This document shows positions 26,363 to 35,099 of a DNA stretch of 49,819 bases, one piece after another. Position numbers and translations under genes: made by a program. Numbering within the stretch: position 1 is the first letter of the stretch; each line of letters opens with the position of its first letter. The stretch comes from Salinarimonadaceae bacterium (GTDB taxonomy: Bacteria; Pseudomonadota; Alphaproteobacteria; Rhizobiales; Beijerinckiaceae), in assembly GCA_007693435.1 (NCBI GenBank), contig REDO01000056.1, positions 1-49,819 of the forward strand. The letters run 5' to 3'. The notes under the pieces are model-generated. The model was not told where the DNA came from. It saw nothing but the letters and a program-made list of their open reading frames with translations, and made no database searches.

Positions 26363-27381
26363 GAGGCTCGCCGAATGGTCATGAACTGACGAAGATCGAG
26401 GGGCGCAGGACGCGGCCGCCGGGCGCGATCGGGCGGCGGCGCAGGAGCGAGTGCTGGCGCAGGCGCTGGCGCCGGATCATCAATGGCCGCGCTCTCACGC
26501 GGCTGCGCTTCGATCGCGGGCGGATTGGCCGCCGTCCGGTCGATCGCCGGTCTCGAACGTGGGAAGAATCCGGGCGCGACGCCGGACGTTTCGTCCGAGC
26601 GCGCGCTCCACAAACGCGCGACGGCGTCGGATACGGCGCCTGTCCGCCCTCCGGTCTGGAAAAGTCCGTGAAAGGCAGGGCCGTCGAGCTTGGCGTACGG
26701 CGCGACGGGCGTCTCCGCCTCGTCAGACGGCGCCGTCGCGGAAGCCGACGCAGACGCAGCGTGATGCGCGGCGAGCACGGCGTAGACCTCGCCGGCGCCG
26801 CGCGCGCGGCCGGAGCGATCGTAGAAGATCGCCTTGTTGGCCCTTGCCGCTTCGGGGAACATGTCGGCGGCGGATACCGTCGGGTCGTGCGTCGCGCGAT
26901 CGATCAGCGAAGTCGCGCCGCGTGCGCCCAGCACATGGGCGACGTAGAGATCGGCCGGGCGCGGCTCGCGGCCGAGCGCCCCGGCGAGCGAATCGCGATT
27001 GTGGTTCGTGAGCGCGCCGGCCATGACCGCCGACGTTTCCGGATCTTCGCGCAACGCCAGGATCTCGCGACGCAACGCCGGATCCGCCACCGAGAGCCCT
27101 CCGTCCGGGCGCTGTGCGATCGCCTGGGCCTCCCGTTCGAGCCCGAAGCGCGGACCTTCGCGCTTGACCATGGCGAGCCAGGTCTGTTCGATGAACTGGA
27201 AGAGCCCCGTCGCCGAGGAGGTCGAGGCACGCGCGGCGGGATTGAGCGACGATTCCCTTTGCGCCGTGCGAAGCAGGTAGTCGAAATCGGTTCCGCTCGC
27301 CTGAGCCCCCGCGCGAATGGCGTCGAGGACCGGGTTCGCCGGGACCGTCGATGTTGCTGGGGGCGTGGTGAACAGAAACAT
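26359..27381 (-). CDS. Lytic transglycosylase-domain protein
   Basis: A 340-residue protein. Residues about 15-130 are a transglycosylase SLT-like domain: FDYLLRTAQRESSLNPAARASTSSATGLFQFIEQTWL holds the catalytic glutamate E43 and the GLFQF motif, and LYVAHVLGARGA continues the fold. The second half is low-complexity, with Ala/Pro repeats (APAPALAPAPPPD). There is no clear signal peptide, which is unusual for a peptidoglycan enzyme; it may be exported by a flagellar or other route. DUF2336 follows with a four-base overlap. ATG at 27381; divergent from the MaoC gene. Confidence 0.85.
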   Translation of the reverse strand: MFLFTTPPATSTVPANPVLDAIRAGAQASGTDFDYLLRTAQRESSLNPAARASTSSATGLFQFIEQTWLAMVKREGPRFGLEREAQAIAQRPDGGLSVADPALRREILALREDPETSAVMAGALTNHNRDSLAGALGREPRPADLYVAHVLGARGATSLIDRATHDPTVSAADMFPEAARANKAIFYDRSGRARGAGEVYAVLAAHHAASASASATAPSDEAETPVAPYAKLDGPAFHGLFQTGGRTGAVSDAVARLWSARSDETSGVAPGFFPRSRPAIDRTAANPPAIEAQPRESAAIDDPAPAPAPALAPAPPPDRARRPRPAPLDLRQFMTIRRAS

Positions 27382-27530
27382 CGCTACCCGATCCGGAACG
27401 GCCGAAACGCCTGCGAAAACGGGCGATTCTTCGCATTCAACGATGCGGCGGACATGGTAAACGAAACGCTAAGATCGCCGCGACGGCAGGGCTGCGGCGG
27501 CGGAAAACGAAAACAATCCGGAGTTTTGCG

Positions 27531-28010
27531 ATGAGCGCGCCTCAACCCCATCCCCGCGGCGGACTGTATTTCGAGGATTTCGAGATCGGGCGCGTGTTCG
27601 AGCACCGTCTGCGCCGGACGGTGACGCAGATGGACAACATGCTGTTCTCCAACATGACGCTCAACCCGCAACCCCTTCATATTGACGCGCATTTCTGCGC
27701 CGAGGAGACGGAATGGGGCCGCCCGCTGCTGAACTCGCTGTTCACGCTGGGCCTGATGATCGGCATCTCCGTCAACGACACCACGGTCGGCACCACGATC
27801 GGCAATCTCGGCATGACCGACGTCCGCTTCCCCGCCCCGCTCTTCGAAGGCGACACGGTCCATTGCACGACGGAAGTGGTCGCCAGGCGCGAATCGCGCT
27901 CGCGCCCGGACGCGGGCATCGTCGATTTCCACCACAAGACCTTCAACCAGAACGACGTGCTGGTGGCCGAGTGCCGCAGGCAGGCGTTCATGCGCAAGCG
28001 GGGGGGCTGA
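27531..28010 (+). CDS. MaoC-family dehydratase
   Basis: A 159-residue single hot-dog protein of the MaoC/(R)-hydratase group. LNPQPLHIDAHFCAEETEWGRPLLNSLFTLGL is the active-site region (N45, H50, D52). The family hydrates enoyl-CoA or mesaconyl-CoA-like substrates. CAAAACAATCCGGAG precedes the ATG with a good GGAG. It is 4 bases upstream of the CitE-like lyase; this pair is common in alphaproteobacteria and suggests the two act on consecutive CoA intermediates of a branched dicarboxylate route, though the substrate is not shown. Confidence 0.88.
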   Translation: MSAPQPHPRGGLYFEDFEIGRVFEHRLRRTVTQMDNMLFSNMTLNPQPLHIDAHFCAEETEWGRPLLNSLFTLGLMIGISVNDTTVGTTIGNLGMTDVRFPAPLFEGDTVHCTTEVVARRESRSRPDAGIVDFHHKTFNQNDVLVAECRRQAFMRKRGG

Positions 28011-28014
28011 GGCG

Positions 28015-28878
28015 ATGCGATCCTGGCTCTTCGTTCCCGGCGACAGCTCCCGCAAGCTCGAGAAATCTCTCTCCTCGGGCGCCGACGCGCTGATCCTCGA
28101 TCTGGAGGATTCGGTGGCGCCGAGCGCCAAACAGGCCGCGCGCGACACGACGGCGGCCTTTCTGCGCGAAGCGCGGGGCGTGAGCGGGCGACCGAAACTC
28201 TACGTGCGCGTCAACGACCTGACGACGGGCCTCGTCACGCAGGATCTGGACGCCGTGATGGAGGCCGGCCCCGACGGGCTCGTGCTGCCCAAGGCGATCG
28301 GCGGGGCCGACGTCTCCCATCTCGCCGCGCTCGTCGCCGTGCGCGAGGCGGAGTTCTCGCTGGATGACGGCGCTACGCGCATCATGGCCATCGGCACGGA
28401 GACGGCGCGCAGCATATTCGCGCTCGGCGAATTCCGCGGCGCGAGCCACCGCCTCGCCGGGATAGCCTGGGGCGGCGAAGATCTCTCCGCCGATCTCGGC
28501 GCGGAGACGAACCGCGACGAGCGCGGCGTCTTCACCGATCCCTATCGCCTCGCCCGAACGCTCACGCTGATGGGCGCCGCCTCGGCGGAAGTCGACGCTA
28601 TCGACACGGTCTATACGAGCTTTCGCGACCTCTCCGGTCTCGCCAAGGAATGCCGCGAGGCCCGGCGCGACGGCTTCGTGGCGAAGATGGCGATCCATCC
28701 GGATCAGGTTGCGGTGATCAACGAGACCTTCGCCCCCTCCCCCGAGGAGATCGCCAAGGCGCGCGCGATCATCGACGCCTTCGAGAAGGCGCCGGATTCC
28801 GGCGTGGTCGCGATCGACGGACAGATGGTCGACGTGCCCCACCTGAAACGGGCGCAGCGACTGCTGCGGCGGCTCTGA
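28015..28878 (+). CDS. CitE-like CoA-ester lyase (HpcH/HpaI family)
   Basis: A 287-residue TIM-barrel enzyme. LFVPGDSSRKLEKSLSSGADALILDLEDSVAP is the citrate-lyase-beta N-terminus; VRVNDL, VLPKAIGG and GIAWGGEDLSADLGAE carry the acidic metal ligands and CoA-binding residues. No citrate lyase alpha or gamma genes are present, so it is a stand-alone CitE-like protein, related to malyl- or methylmalyl-CoA lyases or thioesterases. It is coupled to the MaoC gene and ends exactly where the convergent flavin reductase gene ends (adjacent stops). Confidence 0.9.
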   Translation: MRSWLFVPGDSSRKLEKSLSSGADALILDLEDSVAPSAKQAARDTTAAFLREARGVSGRPKLYVRVNDLTTGLVTQDLDAVMEAGPDGLVLPKAIGGADVSHLAALVAVREAEFSLDDGATRIMAIGTETARSIFALGEFRGASHRLAGIAWGGEDLSADLGAETNRDERGVFTDPYRLARTLTLMGAASAEVDAIDTVYTSFRDLSGLAKECREARRDGFVAKMAIHPDQVAVINETFAPSPEEIAKARAIIDAFEKAPDSGVVAIDGQMVDVPHLKRAQRLLRRL

Positions 28879-29505
28879 TCAGGAGGACGGAGCGAGATCG
28901 CCAGCGCCCGGCGGCCGCGCGAGCGAGAATTTCGTCTCCGGCGTGCCGACGAAATAATCCTTGTAGCCCGCCCGCGCGATCGGGCGCATCGCGGCCGTAT
29001 CGACGATCCCGTCGATGATGAAGCGGTCGTCGATATGGATAGCCATGACCTGCCCGATGACGAAATGATACACCGCCTCGCCTTCCAGCGGCTTGAGCGG
29101 GATGATGCGCAGGAGCTTGCACTCGAACGCGACGGGGCTCTCGGCGACGCGCGGCGGCTTGACGAGCCGCGAGGGCGCCGCCGTGAGGCCGGCGAAATCC
29201 ATCTCGTTCTGACCGCGCGGCAAGGGAGCGGAACTCGCGTTCATCTGGTCGCGCAGGTCCCAGGTGGCGAGGTTGCAGACGAATTCGCCGGTCTCCTCGA
29301 CGAAGGTTATCGCGTCCTTGATCCCCTGTGACGAAAACCCGACCATATGCGGGTTGTCCGAGACGGCGTTGAAGAACGAGTAGGGCGAGAGGTTGACCTC
29401 GCCCTTGGCGCTGATCGCGGAAATCCAGCCGATGGGCCGGGGAGCGACCACCGCCTTGAACGGGTCGAACGGCAGCCCGTGCCCCTTCGCGACTTCATAG
29501 AACAT
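28879..29505 (-). CDS. Flavin reductase-like FMN-binding protein
   Basis: A 208-residue split-barrel protein of the flavin reductase family (the DIM6/NTAB group). VVAPRPIGWISAISAKGEVNLSPYSFFNAVSDNPHMVGFSSQG is the FMN-binding core, and FVCNLATWDLRDQMNAS follows. These proteins reduce or simply bind FMN; the partner oxygenase, if any, is not next to it. ATG at 29505. The nitroreductase gene lies upstream on the same strand with a 108-base gap that shows no terminator. Confidence 0.88.
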   Translation of the reverse strand: MFYEVAKGHGLPFDPFKAVVAPRPIGWISAISAKGEVNLSPYSFFNAVSDNPHMVGFSSQGIKDAITFVEETGEFVCNLATWDLRDQMNASSAPLPRGQNEMDFAGLTAAPSRLVKPPRVAESPVAFECKLLRIIPLKPLEGEAVYHFVIGQVMAIHIDDRFIIDGIVDTAAMRPIARAGYKDYFVGTPETKFSLARPPGAGDLAPSS

Positions 29506-29613
29506 GGACGCTGCCTCGCTGGTTCGATCAAGAGGTCACCCTAGGGCGCGCGGCGCATGCGCGAAACCGCTCGACCCGTGAAGATCGGCGCAGTTGCGAT
29601 GGGCGAGCGCCCT

Positions 29614-30180
29614 TCAGAGCCAGGTCACGATCGTGTCGAGCGCGGGGCGCGCGCGGTCGGGCGGCGTGAAATCGGCGGAGCCGATATGGACGAAGCCGGC
29701 GATGCGCTCGCCGGCCGTGAGCCCCAGCGCATCGAGCACGCGACGGTCGTAGGCGATCCACTCGGTGATCCAGTTGGCGGCGTAGCCGGAGGCGCGTACG
29801 GCGATCAGCAGATTCTGACACGCTGCGCCAGCCGAGAGAATCTGCTCCCATTCCGGGATCTTGGGATGAGGCGCCGCCCGCGAAACGACGGCCACGACGA
29901 CGGGGGCGCGCGCCAGCAGGCCTCTCTGCTGAGCCAGCTTCTCCTCGTCGATCTGCGGATCGTCGGCGACCGCGGCCGCCGCGATCACCTCGCCTATCCG
30001 CTCGCGCGCCTCTGCGGCGACGACGACGAAACGCCATGGCTCGAGCTTGCCGTGGTCGGGAACGCGCGCGGCGACGGACAGCATGCGCTCCAGCTCCTCC
30101 CTGCCCGGCCCAGGCTCACGGAGCATCTTGGCGGCGACCGAGCGCCGCGCGGAGAGTAGGTCGAGCGTCTGCTGCTGCAT
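29614..30180 (-). CDS. Nitroreductase-family protein (YdjA-like)
   Basis: A 188-residue FMN enzyme. It begins LDLLSARRSVAAKML and has VAARVPDHGKLEPWRFVVV, the small-type nitroreductase pattern, then AGAACQNLLIAVRASGYAANWITEW, the FMN/dimer segment, and GFVHIGS near the end. The small size and DHGKLEPWRF resemble YdjA. ATG at 30180 is six bases after GGGGG; ATG at 30186 is the alternative. The long open frame beyond it (to 30555) is a shadow of the facing gene. Substrate unknown. Confidence 0.87.
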   Translation of the reverse strand: MQQQTLDLLSARRSVAAKMLREPGPGREELERMLSVAARVPDHGKLEPWRFVVVAAEARERIGEVIAAAAVADDPQIDEEKLAQQRGLLARAPVVVAVVSRAAPHPKIPEWEQILSAGAACQNLLIAVRASGYAANWITEWIAYDRRVLDALGLTAGERIAGFVHIGSADFTPPDRARPALDTIVTWL

Positions 30181-30370
30181 GATCATCCCCCGAAAACTGT
30201 TTGGCGTCGCTATATCTCGTTTCGCATGCGATCGCGTCAACGGGCCGGAACAGCTATAGTGTGTTTGCAACCGCGCCGGTCCGCATACGCAGTCTTGCGC
30301 AGATCGAGCGACGGCCTCATTTTCGTCGCCGTTTCCGGGTTTTCCGGGGGTTTGTTGGGCCGGGATTCGG

Positions 30371-31336
30371 ATGATCGGTATGAGAAATTTGCTCAAGGTC
30401 GCCGCGATTTTCGCGATTTTGGTCCTGCCAGTGGCGGCCCTCGCGCAATCCGCGCCCGCGCCCTTGACGCTGCCCGGCGGCGCCGCTCCGCAGGGTGATC
30501 CCACTTTGCGCAGGCCGATCCTGCCGCAGACGGGCACGCTGCGCCTGCGCGCCATATTCCCCGAAACTCGTCAGGTGATCGCCTCGGGCGTCGTCTGGCG
30601 AGTCTTTCAGGAAAACGGAAGCGGCGAGCCGCCGACGCTGCTCGAGCGTCGCGATGAAGCGGCGCCGAGCTTCAATCTCCTGCCGGGCAACTACATCGTC
30701 CACGCCGCCTATGGATACGCCTCCGCGACGCGACGGATCACCATGCAATGGAGCGATCTGAACGAACTCGTCGCGATCAGCGCGGGCGCGCTCATGGTTC
30801 GCGGCGTCGTCGGCGACAGCCCGATCCCGCCCTCCGCGATCACCTACGCGGTCTACGTTCCGCTTGGCAATGATCCCGAGGGCAGGCTGGTCGCGGCAGG
30901 CGTCAGCGGTGAGGAGATCATGCGCCTGCCCGAAGGCTTGTACCATGTCGTCTCGACCTACGGAGAAGCGAACGCGACCATGCGCACGGACGTGGAAGTG
31001 GAAGCTGGCCAGATCACCGAAGCGACGCTCAACCATCGCGCGGCGACCGTGACGCTGAAGCTCGTCGCCTCGGCCGGCGGCGAGGCCTATGCCGGAACGG
31101 CCTTCAGCGTGCTCACGCCTGGCGGCGACGTGGTGCGCGAGGCTATCGGCGCGTTTCCGAGCGTCACGCTCGCAGAGGGTGAATACGTCGTGATCGCGCG
31201 CCATGACGGGCGGGTCTTCACGCGCGAATTCGCGATCCAGAGCGGCTTAAATCGCGACATCGAGGTTCTGAGCTCCGATGAGGCCCGTCGAGCCGAGGCG
31301 TCGGCGACGATCGAGCCCGCGACGAACGCTCGCTAG
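30371..31336 (+). CDS. Secreted protein with three beta-sandwich-like repeats
   Basis: A 321-residue exported protein with a signal peptide ending near ALAQ (residue 26). Three related segments follow: about 56-135, 140-222 and 225-300. Each ends in the same kind of hairpin: LLPGNYIVHAAYGYASATRRI, LPEGLYHVVSTYGEANATMR and LAEGEYVVIARHDGRVFTREF. This resembles carboxypeptidase-regulatory-like (transthyretin/Ig-type) domains. I cannot name a family; a periplasmic binding or structural role is possible. Homologues occur in alphaproteobacteria as hypothetical proteins. Start ATG at 30371 or 30380. Confidence 0.75.
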   Translation: MIGMRNLLKVAAIFAILVLPVAALAQSAPAPLTLPGGAAPQGDPTLRRPILPQTGTLRLRAIFPETRQVIASGVVWRVFQENGSGEPPTLLERRDEAAPSFNLLPGNYIVHAAYGYASATRRITMQWSDLNELVAISAGALMVRGVVGDSPIPPSAITYAVYVPLGNDPEGRLVAAGVSGEEIMRLPEGLYHVVSTYGEANATMRTDVEVEAGQITEATLNHRAATVTLKLVASAGGEAYAGTAFSVLTPGGDVVREAIGAFPSVTLAEGEYVVIARHDGRVFTREFAIQSGLNRDIEVLSSDEARRAEASATIEPATNAR

Positions 31337-31402
31337 AGCGCTGCCAAACCGGAAGCCGACGGACAGGGAATCTCTACAAGCTATTGTTTTTGCAGCATCA
31401 GT

Positions 31403-31430
31403 CCGCCGCTCAACATCCGAGTGGCGGTTT
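31403..31430 (+). terminator. Weak intrinsic terminator between convergent genes
   Basis: A 9-bp stem CCGCCGCTC / GAGTGGCGG with one G-T pair and loop AACATCC is followed by only three T residues. It lies between the ends of the secreted repeat protein gene and gatB. The short T-run makes it a weak candidate. Confidence 0.4.
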
Positions 31431-31450
31431 GATGTACTGGCCGATGCGGC

Positions 31451-32923
31451 TCACTCGATCCCGAGCTTGGCCTTGAGCAGGTCGTTCACAGCCTGCGGGT
31501 TGGCCTTGCCGCCGGTGCCCTTCATGACCTGACCGACGAACCACCCGAGCATAGTGGGCTTGGCCTTGACCTGCTCCACCTTGTCGGGGTTGGCCGCGAT
31601 CACGGCGTCGACCGCCGTTTCGATGGCGCCGGAATCGGTCACCTGCTTCATGCCGCGCGTCTCGACGATCGCGCGGGGCTCGCCGCCCTCGGTCCAGACG
31701 ATCTCGAACAGATCCTTGGCGATCTTGCCCGAAATCACTCCCTCCCCGATCAGGTCGACGATCTGGCCGAGCTGGTCTGCGGAAACGGGCGAATCCGAGA
31801 TCCCCATGCCTTCCTTGTTCAGGCGGCCGAAGAGCTCGTTGATGACCCAGTTCGCGGCGGCCTTGCCGTCGCGGCCTTCGGCCACGCGCTCGAAGAAATC
31901 GGCGGATTCGCGCTCGGCGATGAGCACCCCGGCGTCATAGACCGAGAGTCCGTATTCGGCGATGAAGCGCTCCTTCTTCGCGTCGGGCAGTTCGGGCAGA
32001 TGCGCCGCGAGTTCATCGACGAAGGCCTGATCGAATTCGAGCGGAAGCAGGTCCGGGTCGGGGAAATAGCGGTAGTCGTGCGCCTCCTCCTTGGAGCGCA
32101 TCGAGCGCGTCTCGCCCTTGCCGGGATCGAAGAGCCGCGTCTCCTGGTCGATCGTCCCGCCGTCCTCGATGATGCCAATCTGGCGGCGCGCCTCGTATTC
32201 GATGGCCTGCCCGATGAAGCGGATCGAGTTGACGTTCTTGATCTCGCAGCGCGTGCCGAGCCCCTCGCCGGGGCGGCGGACCGAGACGTTCACGTCGGCG
32301 CGCAGACTGCCCTTCTCCATATCGCCGTCGCAGGTGCCGAGATAGCGCAGGATCGTGCGCAGCTTCGTCACATACGCCCTTGCCTCCTCGGAGGAGCGCA
32401 GGTCCGGTCTGGAGACGATCTCCATCAGCGCGACGCCAGAGCGGTTGAGATCGACGAAGCTCATCGAGGGGTGCAGGTCGTGGATCGACTTGCCCGCGTC
32501 CTGCTCCAGATGCAGGCGCTCCACGCCGACGCGGATCGTCTTGCCGTCCGGCATGTCGACAAGCACCTCGCCCTCGCCGACGATCGGATGCTTGTACTGG
32601 CTGATCTGGTAGCCTTGCGGCAGATCCGGATAGAAATAGTTCTTGCGGTCGAAGACCGAGCGCAGGTTGATATGCGCCTTGAGCCCGAGGCCCGTGCGCA
32701 CCGCCTGTCGGACGCATTCGCGGTTGATCACCGGCAGCATGCCCGGCATCGCGGCGTCGACGAGCGAGACGTTGGCGTTGGGCTCGGAGCCGAAGCCGGT
32801 CGAGGCTCCGGAGAAAAGCTTGGCCTTGCTCGTCACCTGGGCGTGAATCTCGAGACCGATGACGACTTCCCAGTCACCCGTGGCGCCCTTGATGAGCTTG
32901 CTGTGATCGACAGGCGCGTTCAT
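31451..32923 (-). CDS. gatB: GatB, Asp/Glu-tRNA amidotransferase subunit B
   Basis: A 490-residue protein of full length. GatB binds the tRNA and activates the acyl group so that GatCAB amidates Glu-tRNA(Gln) or Asp-tRNA(Asn). Diagnostic parts are [44 protein letters not shown], the [23 protein letters not shown] core and the C-terminal helical/YqeY tail with [21 protein letters not shown]. gatA and gatC are not in the window. The ATG at 32923 faces the Pro/Ala-rich membrane protein gene. Confidence 0.97.
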   Translation of the reverse strand: MNAPVDHSKLIKGATGDWEVVIGLEIHAQVTSKAKLFSGASTGFGSEPNANVSLVDAAMPGMLPVINRECVRQAVRTGLGLKAHINLRSVFDRKNYFYPDLPQGYQISQYKHPIVGEGEVLVDMPDGKTIRVGVERLHLEQDAGKSIHDLHPSMSFVDLNRSGVALMEIVSRPDLRSSEEARAYVTKLRTILRYLGTCDGDMEKGSLRADVNVSVRRPGEGLGTRCEIKNVNSIRFIGQAIEYEARRQIGIIEDGGTIDQETRLFDPGKGETRSMRSKEEAHDYRYFPDPDLLPLEFDQAFVDELAAHLPELPDAKKERFIAEYGLSVYDAGVLIAERESADFFERVAEGRDGKAAANWVINELFGRLNKEGMGISDSPVSADQLGQIVDLIGEGVISGKIAKDLFEIVWTEGGEPRAIVETRGMKQVTDSGAIETAVDAVIAANPDKVEQVKAKPTMLGWFVGQVMKGTGGKANPQAVNDLLKAKLGIE

Positions 32924-33094
32924 TTGGCTTTGTCCCTCGAATGTCCGGCTACGGGTTAGCGCTCTCCGGCGTTGCGTTCAAGTCGCGTGTGTTCTCTCGC
33001 TCCCCGCCGCTGGAAGCGCCGAACGCGAAGCCGATGCAACGCATTCCCGATCAGTGCGTTATCCAAATGACAGAAACACCGAGGAGTGCTCGAG

Positions 33095-33523
33095 ATGAAT
33101 GAACGCGACCCCTATCGCGACCCGACGAAGGTCGATCCGAATCCGCCGCCGCAGGACCCGAACCTCGTGCAGCCTGGCGTCGAACCGTATCCCGCTGACC
33201 GGCGGACTGTGATCTCACAGCGTACGTCGTCGAATGGAATCTGGCTTCTCGCCGCTGCTATCGTCCTGGTCGGCATCGCGGCCTTCTTCCTGATGGGCCA
33301 GCCCACCGGCACGAGCGACGTGCCGGCCACCGGCACGATTCCACAGACAGAACAACCCGCACCCGGCGCGTGGCCCGTGGAACCGGTCGCGCCCGAAGGC
33401 CCGGGCGGCGCTGGCGGCGCTCCCGCATTGGACACTCCCCCGGCCAGCGCTCCCCCGGCCAGCGCTCCTCCGGCGGACGCTCCTCCGGCTGGGTCTCCCC
33501 CGGCCGGCGGCCAGCCTAACTGA
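33095..33523 (+). CDS. Membrane-anchored Pro/Ala-rich protein
   Basis: A 142-residue protein: a proline- and aspartate-rich cytoplasmic head, one membrane helix at about 50-70 (GIWLLAAAIVLVGIAAFFLMG), then a Pro/Gly/Ala-rich exterior with five-residue repeats (PPASA, PPASA, PPADA, PPAGS, PPAGG). At the DNA level these are imperfect 15-bp tandem repeats near 33440-33515 and may vary in number between strains. GAGGAG lies eight bases before the ATG at 33095. No named domain. The segment could span periplasm or peptidoglycan. Confidence 0.72.
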   Translation: MNERDPYRDPTKVDPNPPPQDPNLVQPGVEPYPADRRTVISQRTSSNGIWLLAAAIVLVGIAAFFLMGQPTGTSDVPATGTIPQTEQPAPGAWPVEPVAPEGPGGAGGAPALDTPPASAPPASAPPADAPPAGSPPAGGQPN

Positions 33524-33535
33524 CGCAGGCTCGCG

Positions 33536-33826
33536 TCAGCGAAGCGAGCGCTTTGCGAAATAGGCGCTCGCGGCCCAAACACAGGCGGCGGCGACCCGCA
33601 CTTGCAGCAAGAGCGGGTTTTCGCCGCCGACGGGCGCGAGCCATGGCAGTCCGACCGAGGTGATCGCCCAGCCCACAAGGACGGCGAACAGCGGTGCGGC
33701 GAGCGCGGCGAGGAAGATCTTCACGAACTGATCGGCCTTCCAGCCGATATAGACCGAGATTGCGATCAGGAAGGGATCCAGCGCCGGGAGAATCCAGACA
33801 TTCAGCGCGACCGACGGCGTCTCCAT
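33536..33826 (-). CDS. Small membrane protein, 96 residues
   Basis: A 96-residue protein with three likely membrane helices (around 5-25, 36-58 and 72-90). The frame starts at ATG 33826 and closes 10 bases past the convergent Pro/Ala-rich gene. I do not recognise a family. It lies downstream of ndk on the same strand with a perfect hairpin between them, so it may form its own transcript. Confidence 0.6.
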   Translation of the reverse strand: METPSVALNVWILPALDPFLIAISVYIGWKADQFVKIFLAALAAPLFAVLVGWAITSVGLPWLAPVGGENPLLLQVRVAAACVWAASAYFAKRSLR

Positions 33827-33858
33827 GGCGACGAGCCCCCCTTATTGCCGATCAAGGC

Positions 33859-33883
33859 GACGGGCCGACACGGTCGGCCCGTC
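33859..33883 (-). terminator. Perfect 11-bp hairpin after ndk, possible terminator
   Basis: GACGGGCCGAC - 3 - GTCGGCCCGTC is a perfect inverted repeat 12 bases after the ndk stop. Neither strand has a T-run after it. It may act as a Rho-assisted terminator, an mRNA-stabilising hairpin or an attenuating structure for the small membrane protein gene. Confidence 0.45.
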
Positions 33884-33895
33884 CGATCGACGACG

Positions 33896-34318
33896 TCAGC
33901 CGACGATCTCGTTGCCGGAGAAGAACTGCGCGATCTCGATCGCCGCGTTTTCGACCGAATCGGAGCCGTGCGCGGAGTTCTCGCCGACGGAAAGCGCATA
34001 GAGCTTGCGGATCGTGCCTTCGGCGGCGTCCTTCGGGTTGGTCGCGCCCATCACTTCGCGGTACTTCGCGACGGCGTTCTCGCCTTCGAGGACCTGCACG
34101 ACGACAGGCGCCGAGGTCATGAACTCGACGAGCTCGCCGAAGAAGGGGCGTTCTTTATGGACGGCGTAGAAGGTCTCGGCGTGGGCCTTCGTCATGAGAA
34201 TGCGCTTCTGCGCGACGATGCGCAGGCCCGCAGCCTCGATCACGGCGTTTATCGCGCCGGTCAGGTTGCGCTTGGTGGCGTCGGGCTTGAGGATCGAGAA
34301 AGTGCGCTCGATGGCCAT
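33896..34318 (-). CDS. ndk: Ndk, nucleoside-diphosphate kinase
   Basis: A 140-residue enzyme that moves the gamma phosphate from ATP to nucleoside diphosphates. The active-site histidine is H117 in [21 protein letters not shown], and the N-terminal [20 protein letters not shown] is the family signature. ATG at 34318 gives the exact family length; the open frame to 34384 is upstream extension without similarity. Upstream lies a small Sel1-like gene on the same strand, with a gap of 106 bases. Confidence 0.97.
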   Translation of the reverse strand: MAIERTFSILKPDATKRNLTGAINAVIEAAGLRIVAQKRILMTKAHAETFYAVHKERPFFGELVEFMTSAPVVVQVLEGENAVAKYREVMGATNPKDAAEGTIRKLYALSVGENSAHGSDSVENAAIEIAQFFSGNEIVG

Positions 34319-34424
34319 AGAATTTCCAGTGCTTGAGAGAAAACGGAGATGCGGGCTTATAGCCGCGCGCAAACTCTCTCTCAAGCGCCATCGATCGCTT
34401 CAGGCTACGGTGCTGCGGCCGGCC

Positions 34425-34694
34425 TCAATGCAGCGTGAGAAACAACCGGGCCTCGCGCAACGCCGCCTTCACCTCGTCTGCGGACATTTCCGCCGCGAGT
34501 TCCGCGCGGCGCGCCGCCGCTTCGAAGCAGCCCTTGAACACAGCGACGTTGAGCCATTTGTGCGCCGCCACAAGATCGAGCTCCACCTGACGCCCGGCGG
34601 CGTACATGAGACCGAGCTCGAAATAGGCTTCGCCACTGTCGAGCGACGAGGCGAAACCCGAAACGTCCGCGCTTCCGACATCCATGCGCGCCAT
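34425..34694 (-). CDS. Small Sel1/TPR-like repeat protein
   Basis: An 89-residue soluble protein with one Sel1-type (TPR-like) helical pair: EAYFELGLMYAAGRQVELDLVAAHKWLNVAVFKG, followed by a second helix pair. This lone-repeat architecture is found in alphaproteobacteria as a conserved small protein, probably for protein contact. CTGGAGG lies eight bases before the ATG at 34694. No operon partner is evident; ndk is next on the same strand. Confidence 0.75.
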   Translation of the reverse strand: MARMDVGSADVSGFASSLDSGEAYFELGLMYAAGRQVELDLVAAHKWLNVAVFKGCFEAAARRAELAAEMSADEVKAALREARLFLTLH

Positions 34695-35099
34695 GATCGT
34701 ATCCTCCAGTTGAACCGTTCCACTCGGGTGCGTCGATCTTGCGAAGCGCCCCTGTTGATGAACGCAACATTGATCCGGTTCTGTGAAAACACGTCTAAAA
34801 TTGTCGGTGAATCAAATTGAAAGGAACCTTTCGGGCCGCTTAAGGACCGTTGACGCTTCGTTGAAATCATCACAAATCATGTCTTTATGAGACGAATTCA
34901 TGGAAAACCAATCGCAATGGCTTCGTCATTCGTTCACGATGTTTCCGAAGGTTGCGCTGCCGGTCGCAGGGTCCGGCTCACCAGCGGAAGAGCGAAGGCC
35001 GAAATGCGCGCAAGCGCTTTTCGCGCGGGCGACTCGCCGTTGCGCGCGACGCACGGCCCGCTTATGGTCGCGCGCAGATATCGATGGAGTCCGGGTTTG
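34695..35099 (+). other. Divergent gap between the Sel1-like and META genes
   Basis: This 405-base stretch has a less GC-rich core (34790-34910). It holds a small inverted repeat AAAGG-AA-CCTTT at 34820-34831 and a candidate plus-strand promoter, TTGAAA at 34861-34866 with TTATGA or TTTATG 17-18 bases downstream. The open frame continuing into the META gene from 34887 has no ribosome binding site and no similarity, so I treat it as leader. A further small gene cannot be excluded. Confidence 0.45.

Noticed and set aside
34887-35099. N-terminal extension of the META protein or a separate small gene
   Set aside because: The signal peptide begins at 35100; the upstream part has no similarity and no ribosome binding site.
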